DNA of 64,000 nt, taken from NCBI GenBank assembly GCA_964462035.1, contig CAYXAP010000030.1:1-64000 (forward strand). The letters run 5' to 3'. Origin of the DNA: UBA1660 sp964462035 (GTDB taxonomy: Bacteria > Myxococcota_A > Polyangia > Polyangiales > Houyiibacteriaceae). The position numbers and the translations under genes are program-made. The notes below the pieces were generated by a model, which saw only the letters and a program-made list of their open reading frames with translations, was not told where the DNA came from and searched no databases. Positions 57,956-64,000 of this stretch are shown one piece after another (the stretch's first letter is position 1; the number at the start of each line of letters is the position of its first letter).

Positions 57956-59572
57956 CTACTCGCCGACGACGCGCTCGTAGAACTGGGGCGCCGTCACGAG
58001 CTCGCGCAGCATCGCTCGGAGCGATCCGTCTGGCGTCTCCGCCGCCGCGGTGACCGTCTCGCCGCAGCCCGCCCGACCATAGGCGAAGTAGGCGAGGTGG
58101 CGCGCGTAGCAGTCGCGGGCGGCCGGCTCGTCGGCGAGGGCCTCGGCGAGGCTCGCCAGCCCATCGAGGGGCAGGTCGCCGCCCTCGGGCAGGCCGGAGA
58201 TGCTGCCGCTGGTGTCGATGGCGTTGCCGTTCTCGTCCTCGCGGTAGCGACCGAAGGCGTCGTAGTGCTCGAAGGAGAAGCCGATCGGGTCCATCAGCCG
58301 ATGGCAACCGGCGCACGCCTGGTTGGTGCTGTGCTCCCGGTAGCGCTCGCGGGTGGTGGGGGCGTCGGCGACGGCCTCGATGTCGGTGTCGACGCCCGCG
58401 GGCGGGTCCGGCAGGTGCTGGCAGAGGAAGCGCTCACGGATCAACAGACCGCGCGCGACGGGCGACGAGCTCGCGGCCAGCGCGTGTCGCGTGAGCACGC
58501 TGCCGTGGCCGAGGATGCCCGGCGTGCGGTTGGTCCCCGTGAGGTCCACACGGCCCTCGCCGGGCAGCCCGTAGAGCGCGGCCAGCGGGCCGTCCACGAA
58601 GGTGTGCTCGGCGGTCATCATGTCCTCGAAGGAGCCGCCGTTGCGCACCAGGTCCGCGTAGAGCGCGCGGGTCTCGTTCAGCATCGACTCCCGCAGCTCG
58701 GGCGTCAGCATGAAGACCTCGTCGTCCTTCACGCGGGCTTCGAGGTCCTCGACCTCCAGCCACCCTTCCACGAAGTGATGCAGCATCTGCTCGGCGGCCG
58801 GCGTCTCGAGCAGCCGTGCGAGCTCGCGCTCGACGTCGGCCGGCGTCTCGAGTCGGCCTTCGGCGGCGGCGGCGTAGAGCTCGGCGTCCGGCGGACCCTC
58901 GGTCGTGAGGTAGGCGAGCTCGCTGGCGATCTCGTAGGCGCTGAGCCGCTGGCGGCCGCCGTCCGCCACGCCGATCTCGCGCCGGTAGAGGAAGTTCGGC
59001 GACTGGAGCATCGCCGCCATCACGACCTCGGCGCCGGCCTCGAAGGTCTCCTCCATCTGGAAGAGCGCGTCGTAGGCTTCGCGCTGCGCGTCGCTGATCG
59101 GCTCGCGGAACGCGCGCTCGCCGAAGCGCTCGATGAACTCGGCGCGGCAGGCGAGGCTCGTGTCGCGGCAGGTGGTGAAGAGGTCGAGCTTCGCACCGGC
59201 GGCCCAGGTGGCGACTCGCTCGGCGTGCTGCATCACGCGCTGCGCGCCGAGGTCACGCACCACCGACGAGTCGGCGTCGACCCGGAAGCCGTGCACGACC
59301 GGGTCGTCGAGCACGTCGCCGTCCGGCACCGCGCCGTCGCCGCCGAAGATCGCGACGAGGGAGTTGCGGTACTGCCGGCCCGAGAGCCGGCGCAGACCGG
59401 TGGGCGAGAGCCCGTCCTCGCAGCTCGCCGGTGCCTCGAGGATGCGGTCCAGCGCTTCGCCGGAGGAAGGGACCTCGTGATCGTCCGGCGCGTTCGGGTC
59501 CTGGTAGTCCGTCGTGCCGATGGTGCCGGAGCAACCGAGGAGCACGAGCGCGGCGTAGGTCGAGCGGTTCAC
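57956..59572 (-). CDS. DUF1592/DUF1588/DUF1585-type lipoprotein with CxxCH motif (second copy)
   Basis: 538 residues from GTG 59572, whose GTGA overlap with the upstream DUF1552 stop decides the start. NRSTYAALVLLGCSG gives a short lipobox signal (LLGC). DUF1592-type motifs follow: LRRLSGRQYRNSLVAIFG near the start, then YEIASELAYLTTEGPP, and CAGCHRLMDPIGFSFEHYDAFGRYRE with C-A-G-C-H. The C-terminus (CYARHLAYFAYGRAGC...LVTAPQFYERVVGE) matches DUF1585. It is homologous to the 664-2391 protein and carries the extra early DUF1587/DUF1595-like region. In this cluster the DUF1552 gene comes first, the reverse of the first cluster. Function is unknown; probably envelope redox or substrate binding. 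Confidence 0.86.
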   Translation of the reverse strand: MNRSTYAALVLLGCSGTIGTTDYQDPNAPDDHEVPSSGEALDRILEAPASCEDGLSPTGLRRLSGRQYRNSLVAIFGGDGAVPDGDVLDDPVVHGFRVDADSSVVRDLGAQRVMQHAERVATWAAGAKLDLFTTCRDTSLACRAEFIERFGERAFREPISDAQREAYDALFQMEETFEAGAEVVMAAMLQSPNFLYRREIGVADGGRQRLSAYEIASELAYLTTEGPPDAELYAAAAEGRLETPADVERELARLLETPAAEQMLHHFVEGWLEVEDLEARVKDDEVFMLTPELRESMLNETRALYADLVRNGGSFEDMMTAEHTFVDGPLAALYGLPGEGRVDLTGTNRTPGILGHGSVLTRHALAASSSPVARGLLIRERFLCQHLPDPPAGVDTDIEAVADAPTTRERYREHSTNQACAGCHRLMDPIGFSFEHYDAFGRYREDENGNAIDTSGSISGLPEGGDLPLDGLASLAEALADEPAARDCYARHLAYFAYGRAGCGETVTAAAETPDGSLRAMLRELVTAPQFYERVVGE

Positions 59573-60846
59573 GACACCACCGCCTCGAGCGGGAGCCGGC
59601 TGTCGCCGCCGAGCCCACCGTCGCCGAAGTTCATGTCCGAGACGCCGAGGGCGGCAGCGCAGTTGAGCAGCGCGCGCTGGTGCGACTGGCCGGCCGCATC
59701 GACGTGGCGCCCGCCGGGGCTCGTCGAGAGATAGCCGCCGGCGCCGCCGGCGAAGACGGTCCGCATGTCGCCGTCGGAGTGGGCGACGGAGTCGCCCATG
59801 GTCCGAGCCCAGACGAAGAGCGTCTGGTCGTAGAGGGTGCCGTTCCCGTCGGGGGCGGGGATGGTGCGGGCCTTCTCCATCGCGCCGACGAACTGCTCGG
59901 TGAGCCACGCTTCGAGCTTGGTCAGGTCGGCCACCTGGTTGCTGTGCAGGTAGTTCGAGTGCCAGTCGCCCGGAGTCATCCCTGGCAGCGCGCAGGGCGT
60001 GCCGTTGTGGAAGCCGAACTCCACCGACACGACGCGGGTCAGGTCGCAGCCGAGCGCCGTGATCGCCAGGTCGAGGCACTTGGCGTCGTCCAGCAGAACC
60101 TCGTCGGTGTCCGCCATGCCGGTCGGCGGGGTGCAGCTCCCGCCCATGACGCCGCCGCCACCGTCGCCGCCGGTGCCGGCGAGCCGGAGCTCGAGCGCGC
60201 GGATCGACTCGGCGTGCAGCTCGAGCTTCCGTCGCTCCTCGGCGCCGAGGGAGCCCCGGAGCTGGTCGAGCTCCGTGAGCATCAGGTCCAGGATGCTCTG
60301 CCGCCGGCGGAGCAGGTCCGAGGGCGTCTCCCCGGGTTCCATCGGGTCGCTCGGCATCGCCCCGGCGAAGACGGTGTCGAAGGCGGACGCCGGTCGGGCG
60401 ATCGGGCTCTGCTGCTCGCCGTTGCGCCAGAAGCTCGACGACTGCTGGTTCGGGTCCCCACCGAGCTGGAGGCTCGCGAAGGGCGTCCGGACCCCAGCCT
60501 CGCCGAGCGCTCGGGCGATGTGCTGGTCGATCGAGGTGTGCCCCGAGCCCGAGTAGCCCAGACCGGTCAGTCCACCGGGCGAGCCGTGGGTGGCGCAGTG
60601 GCCGTTGCCGTTCAGCCCGCTCACGACGATCACGTCGTCGGCCACCCGCTGCAGGGGCTGGTTCGACGCGTTGAAGAGTGGTCCCGACGGCGTCCAGAGG
60701 CTCGGGTTCGAGCCCGTGGTCGTCATCAGACACAGATACTTGGCGCGTCCGAGCGTTGGCTGCGCTTGGGTACGGCCGATGGTGGCGAGGAAGGGCGAGA
60801 AGAGCGCGGCAGCACCCAGGGCCCGAGAGAAAGTACGGCGTCTCAT
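59569..60846 (-). CDS. DUF1552 family protein, Tat-like exported (second copy)
   Basis: 425 residues from ATG 60846 with TGGGGTG upstream; the frame is open further up but has no signal. MRRRTFSRALGAAALFSPFLATIG is Tat-like (RRRTFSRA). Family segments include YLCLMTTTGSNPSLWTP, then DVIVVSGLNGNGHCATHGSPGGLTG, then HTSIDQHIARALG, then DLLRRRQSILDLMLTEL, and the late DQTLFVWARTMGDSVAHSDGDMRTVFAGGAGG. About 115 residues shorter than the copy at 2395. It overlaps the following DUF1592 start by 4 bases. The divergent gene starts 111 bases away. The enzymatic role is unestablished; the family is often suggested to be sulfatase/phosphatase-fold. Confidence 0.86.
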   Translation of the reverse strand: MRRRTFSRALGAAALFSPFLATIGRTQAQPTLGRAKYLCLMTTTGSNPSLWTPSGPLFNASNQPLQRVADDVIVVSGLNGNGHCATHGSPGGLTGLGYSGSGHTSIDQHIARALGEAGVRTPFASLQLGGDPNQQSSSFWRNGEQQSPIARPASAFDTVFAGAMPSDPMEPGETPSDLLRRRQSILDLMLTELDQLRGSLGAEERRKLELHAESIRALELRLAGTGGDGGGGVMGGSCTPPTGMADTDEVLLDDAKCLDLAITALGCDLTRVVSVEFGFHNGTPCALPGMTPGDWHSNYLHSNQVADLTKLEAWLTEQFVGAMEKARTIPAPDGNGTLYDQTLFVWARTMGDSVAHSDGDMRTVFAGGAGGYLSTSPGGRHVDAAGQSHQRALLNCAAALGVSDMNFGDGGLGGDSRLPLEAVVS

Positions 60847-60885
60847 CACCCCAGCAAGAGGGCGAGGGCGGTGCGATCGGGTCAG

Positions 60886-60902
60886 TCTTTTTTTGAAAAA
60901 GA
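60886..60902. promoter_or_regulatory. AT-rich dyad between divergent genes
   Basis: TCTTTTT-TTG-AAAAAGA (60886-60902) is a 7-3-7 inverted repeat in an otherwise GC-rich sequence, 39 bases upstream of the DUF1552 start at 60846 and 55 bases before the rightward GTG at 60958. It could be an UP-element-like or regulator-binding site, or a transcription terminator with a T-run on either strand. Confidence 0.4.
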
Positions 60903-60957
60903 TTCGCGTCACCGACGAAACGGACGCACCGATCGTGGGGCGCTAAGGTCTGGGCGC

Positions 60958-61554
60958 GTGCACGTGTTGGCGAGACTCCAAGGGTTCGGTGCGACGGTCT
61001 TGCCGAAGGCGCCATACCGCTTCGAACGCGTCCCCGATGGGCCGCCGAGTCGGCTGCGTATCCTCCACGGAGAGCAGGCGGACGTGGTGGACATCGCCGA
61101 GGCGCTGCCGGGTCCGGTCACGGAGCTGGCGGACATCGATCGCGGGGATCCCGCCGAACGCTGGCACATCGAGACGAGCATCTGTTCCTGCGCTTGGCCC
61201 GAGGGCTTCGCGCTGCAGAGCGACCCCGAGTACCCGCCCTTTCTCCTGATCGGCCCCGAGGGCGCGATGATCTGGCTGGCGGGTCCACTCGACCGAGCCC
61301 GGACGACGCCGATCGAGAAGCTGGCGACCTCCGACCAGACCGTCCGCGCCGTCGGTCAGGCCGACGGGCGTGAGCGCATCGACCTCGAGTACACCTTCGA
61401 AGGCGAGCGCTGGTGGCAGCGTCGCTACGTGATCCCCTGGGGCGAGGGCCGAGCCATCGTCATCAGCGCCCAAGCGCGATCGACCACGGAGCTCCTCACG
61501 GCGGCCGCCATCGACCTCGTCGAAGCCACGCTCGCGCCTACCGAGCGCGATTGA
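60958..61554 (+). CDS. Hypothetical protein, small alpha/beta
   Basis: 198 residues from GTG 60958 with AAGG 9 bases upstream; GTG 60964 is also possible. The frame is open further upstream, but that part is antisense to the DUF1552/DUF1592 genes and lacks protein-like composition. Visible pieces are PYRFERVPDGPPSRLRI, then DVVDIAEALPGPVTELADI, then WHIETSICSCAWPEGFALQSD, then PFLLIGPEGAMIWLAGPLDR, and EYTFEGERWWQRRYVIPWGEGRAIVISAQA with a final helix. The order of strands and last helix recalls PsbP/DUF1795-type folds, but no family is certain. There is no signal. It converges with the alpha/beta-hydrolase gene 12 bases away. Confidence 0.65.
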   Translation: MHVLARLQGFGATVLPKAPYRFERVPDGPPSRLRILHGEQADVVDIAEALPGPVTELADIDRGDPAERWHIETSICSCAWPEGFALQSDPEYPPFLLIGPEGAMIWLAGPLDRARTTPIEKLATSDQTVRAVGQADGRERIDLEYTFEGERWWQRRYVIPWGEGRAIVISAQARSTTELLTAAAIDLVEATLAPTERD

Positions 61555-61566
61555 GCGTCCGCGGTC

Positions 61567-63384
61567 TCAGTCGTCCTCGTACGGATCGCGGACGGCGGGC
61601 ACTCCCTCCACGCCTTCCTGGACGAAGCGGAAGAAGTTGCCGATCGCCGGTTCGTTGATCGGCATGTTGCGGTGCTGGGCGGCGACCTCTTCCCCATCGA
61701 CCACCACGCGGTCCACTTGGATCAAGCCGGCGGTCGTGCCGTCGAGGTTCGCCGAGAGCGGCGCCGCCAGGGACTCCAGCCCTTCGACCGGCTCGAGCGC
61801 GCCGACGACGGGGATGGCCAGCGCCCGCGTCAGGTCGTAGCTCGAGGCGTTGGGAACGATCTCGTCGTTCAGCGCGACGGCCGCCAGCAGATGCGGTCTC
61901 GGTTCGGGGTGCTCCCGGAGCGCGGCGGCGGCGAACGTCGACGGGTCACCCGGGTCGAGCACGGTCTGCGCCAGCGGAAGGAAGCGGCGCAGGTCACCGG
62001 TGGTCATCGACTCCGGGCGCAGTCCGGTGAAGAGCGTCCCGAAGAGTCGGCTCTCGGTGAGGATGTTCGCCAGCCGCCCTCCGGGCATCGCGAGCACACC
62101 GAAGCGCAGGTCGTTGGCGCCCGCGAGGAGCTGAGTGCCCATGATCGCTCCGAGCGAGCCGCCGACGTAGCCCAGCCGGCTGGCGTCCACGTCCGGCGCG
62201 TCGTCACCGTCCAGATCGGGCTCGCTCGCCAGGAAGCGAAACACCTGGAGCCGCTCCCAGACGGTCTGTCGGAAGTGGTCCCGAAGCCGTCCCGTGTCGA
62301 GGGTCCCGCGCACGACCGGGTCCAGCGTGAAGAAGTCGAAGACCTGGTCCAGCACATCGGGGTCGGCGACCGGCTGCGTGGGGTGGCCCGTGTGCGCCAG
62401 CGCCGGCATCCCCACGGTCACCATGCCCACCGGCGCGACGCGTGCGGCGAGGATCTCTCCCTGTTGGTACCGGCTGGCGAGACCGTGGCCGAAGAGGATG
62501 GTCGGCGCGCTGGCGGTCGGCTCGAGCGGGAGCCAGAACGCGATCGGGACCTCGTGGGTCGCCGTCTCGGTCGGAATCGGAGCGAAGGGGTGCAGGCTCC
62601 CATCGCCGCCACGAAAGTCCCGCAGCACGATCGTCGCCGTGCAGAAGCGGTGGTCGGCCATGGCTTCGCAGACGGGCGGCTCGACCAGCGTCGGCGGCGG
62701 CGACTCGGCGATGAGCTCTGCGACCGCGACCGACTGCGCGCGAACCGTCGCGGTGGGGAACACGCTGAGACCGACCAGTCGGCTCGCGTCCGTGAGCAGA
62801 CCCGCCGACTCGAGCGCAGCGCTCGCGCCGGCATCGAGCTCCGCCAACGCAGGTGCGCTCGCACAGCTCTCGGGGAGCGCCTCGGCCCAGGCGATCACGC
62901 GCGCCCCCTCGGGCAGCGGCACCGTGGGCACGATGAAGACCGTATCGTTGCCGTCGCCATCGATGACCACTCGCGAAGGCAGCGGCGTGGCGACGCCCTC
63001 CGCGAGCGTCGCGAAGCCGCCGGTGACCCCCACGACCGGGCCGTCGAAGCGGAAGTAGGCCTCCGCGTTCAGACCGAAGCCGTCGTAGCCCTCGAGCTCT
63101 TCGAGCAGGGCCGGCGCGAAGCTGCCGAGGGTGTCGATGGCTTCGGCCCATCGGGACGGGTCCGTGCGGAGCCGGAAGCCGGTTGGGCTCGCGTCATCGG
63201 GCTCGAGCAGCGCGGGCTCGGGCCAACGCTCGAAGGTCCCGACCTCGGGCGACCAGGTCGCCGCTGGACACGCGGCCGGTCCGTCGAGGGTCACGGAGGC
63301 ATCGCTCGGGGGGCCATCGTCCCCACAGCCGAGTCCCACCAAGAGCGCCATGGCTGGCGCCACGCATGCGAACGTTCGACCCAT
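61567..63384 (-). CDS. Alpha/beta-hydrolase-fold lipoprotein (lipase/esterase-like)
   Basis: 605 residues from ATG 63384; GTG 63393 is in frame. MGRTFACVAPAMALLVGLGC ends in a lipobox. After an N-terminal beta region (FRFDGPVVGVTGGFATLAEG) the C-terminal half reads as an alpha/beta hydrolase. It has PTILFGHGLASRYQQGE (oxyanion-hole region), a nucleophile elbow LGYVGGSLGAIMGTQ with Gly-Gly-Ser-Leu-Gly, and a late HLLAAVALNDEIVPN likely carrying the acid. The final RNMPINEP segment is a conserved-looking tail. The pattern resembles the myxobacterial lipoprotein hydrolases related to the bacterial virulence-factor lipase family; the substrate is unknown. It is placed downstream of a TPR protein on the same strand. 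Confidence 0.8.
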   Translation of the reverse strand: MGRTFACVAPAMALLVGLGCGDDGPPSDASVTLDGPAACPAATWSPEVGTFERWPEPALLEPDDASPTGFRLRTDPSRWAEAIDTLGSFAPALLEELEGYDGFGLNAEAYFRFDGPVVGVTGGFATLAEGVATPLPSRVVIDGDGNDTVFIVPTVPLPEGARVIAWAEALPESCASAPALAELDAGASAALESAGLLTDASRLVGLSVFPTATVRAQSVAVAELIAESPPPTLVEPPVCEAMADHRFCTATIVLRDFRGGDGSLHPFAPIPTETATHEVPIAFWLPLEPTASAPTILFGHGLASRYQQGEILAARVAPVGMVTVGMPALAHTGHPTQPVADPDVLDQVFDFFTLDPVVRGTLDTGRLRDHFRQTVWERLQVFRFLASEPDLDGDDAPDVDASRLGYVGGSLGAIMGTQLLAGANDLRFGVLAMPGGRLANILTESRLFGTLFTGLRPESMTTGDLRRFLPLAQTVLDPGDPSTFAAAALREHPEPRPHLLAAVALNDEIVPNASSYDLTRALAIPVVGALEPVEGLESLAAPLSANLDGTTAGLIQVDRVVVDGEEVAAQHRNMPINEPAIGNFFRFVQEGVEGVPAVRDPYEDD

Positions 63385-63459
63385 CGGTACCACCCGGCGC
63401 GCAGCCTAGCGGATGGGCGACCGGTTGCGCTCGCGTGTCGAGCGAATCGGAAGGTGAAG

Positions 63460-63507
63460 ACCCGAGGGCCCGAGCCAGGTGGGTTGGGAGGCTCGGACCC
63501 ATCGGGT
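63460..63507 (-). terminator. Long hairpin after the partial TPR gene
   Basis: ACCCGA-GGGCCCGAGCC (63460-63476) pairs with GGCTCGGACCC-A-TCGGGT (63490-63507): 17 pairs with one mismatch and one bulged A, 13-base loop. It starts 2 bases after the stop codon at 63510-63512 on the minus strand and is followed by CTTCACCTTCC, mildly T-rich. It separates the TPR gene from the hydrolase gene. Confidence 0.65.
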
Positions 63508-63509
63508 CC

Positions 63510-64000
63510 TCAGTCGCAGGCCTCGAGCGCGGCGCGCACCTCGTTGGCGAGCACCGGGTGGTGCTCACCGAGGGGCGCCGCGTCGATGGCCCACTGACAA
63601 CGCTGGACGCGGGCACCCGCAGCCGCGGCGGCGCCGAGGGCGACGACGTAGGCGCGGGGGTTGGTTCGCCGCTCCAGGTTGAATGCCGCGAGCGCGAGGG
63701 CTCGCTCCGGGTCGTTGCCGGGCCCGGCGAAGAACTCCGAGCCGTGGTCCGCGAAGGCTCCGGGGAAGCGCTCGAGCAAGACGTCGTAGCGGGCGTTCGC
63801 CTGCTGAACCAACGGGCCCCCGTCGACGGGTCCGAGCAGCTCACCGAGGTAGCCGGCGGGCTCGGGGTCACCCACGCCGAGCGCCACGAGGTGCTCGAGC
63901 CGGGCGAGCGCCTGCTCCCGATCTCCCGCGAGCGCTTCCAGCTCGGCGAGGTGCACGTTGGCGACCACGTAGTCGGGGAAGCGCCGCACGGCCTCTTCGT
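63510..64000 (-). CDS. TPR-repeat protein, N-terminus cut by window edge
   Basis: The frame is open from the stop at 63510 to the window's right end (163 codons). An in-frame GTG at 63989 is probably internal, because the sequence upstream of it (EEAVRRFPDYVVANVHLAELEALAGDREQALARLEHLV) continues a TPR. The visible part carries two TPR-like helical pairs and a tail with one Cys pair (QRC, EACD). It is the gene preceding the hydrolase lipoprotein on the minus strand. The function is unknown. Confidence 0.65.
   Translation of the reverse strand, partial: EEAVRRFPDYVVANVHLAELEALAGDREQALARLEHLVALGVGDPEPAGYLGELLGPVDGGPLVQQANARYDVLLERFPGAFADHGSEFFAGPGNDPERALALAAFNLERRTNPRAYVVALGAAAAAGARVQRCQWAIDAAPLGEHHPVLANEVRAALEACD

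Noticed and set aside
1..64000. tRNA, rRNA, CRISPR or insertion sequence
   Set aside because: I looked for cloverleaf arms, rRNA cores, regularly spaced repeats and transposase motifs (DDE, HUH) in the gaps and coding frames and saw none; intergenic gaps are short.

Overview
This 64 kb window is very GC-rich and gene-dense, with no rRNA, tRNA, CRISPR array, insertion sequence or phage gene that I can see. The gene content points to a myxobacterium-like member of the Myxococcota (Polyangiales/Sandaracinaceae-like; an inference from content, not from a marker gene). The signs are many lipoproteins, MopE-type Asp/Cys repeat proteins, DUF1592/DUF1552 pairs, large Ser/Thr kinases with TPR or AAA parts, a TIGR02265/DUF2378-like protein and many ATGA-overlapping genes.

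Layout. 1-579: a partial membrane-anchored protein. 664-4017: a DUF1592-type CxxCH lipoprotein with a Tat-exported DUF1552 protein. 4023-8096: a giant MopE-like lipoprotein. 8199-9086: a persulfide dioxygenase. 9500-10632: two small secreted proteins. 10714-12762: a second-type EF-G. 13076-15957: a GNAT protein and a membrane Ser/Thr kinase with a large extracytoplasmic part. 15983-19225: a MopE plus RCC1 lipoprotein. 19328-22991: a four-gene unit headed by a Rieske oxygenase and transcribed away from an O-methyltransferase (23034-24074). 24077-25648: a third MopE-like lipoprotein. 25740-34332: two tandem DUF3857/transglutaminase-fold TPR proteins, the second lacking the catalytic triad, and a PHP phosphoesterase lipoprotein. 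34477-35748: an EctB-type aminotransferase with a four-Cys insertion. 36640-39308: a response regulator-diguanylate cyclase with two small partners.

39455-43844 is the most unusual unit: three genes linked by ATGA overlaps. They encode a fatty-acid-hydroxylase/tandem-rhodanese fusion, a GH113-like exported glycosidase, and a Tat-exported molybdenum sulfite oxidase fused to cytochrome c. 45820-51372 carries a GAF-type sigma-54 activator coupled by ATGA to a kinase-AAA-helical-repeat protein, then a lipoprotein. 51391-56118 is a 1575-residue protein with Lys/Ala-rich histone-like segments near its N-terminus and no function I recognise. 56195-60846 is a second DUF1552/DUF1592 cluster, in the opposite gene order, with a cytochrome-like lipoprotein and a cupredoxin-like lipoprotein beside it. 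60958-64000 holds an unrecognised protein, an alpha/beta-hydrolase lipoprotein and a partial TPR protein.

Much of the window is therefore envelope biology: surface lipoproteins with metal-binding repeats, exported redox enzymes and envelope-sensing kinases. The persulfide dioxygenase, rhodanese and sulfite oxidase could together oxidise sulfane sulfur to sulfate, although their genes are about 30 kb apart. Family names come from reading motifs; no database search was possible.
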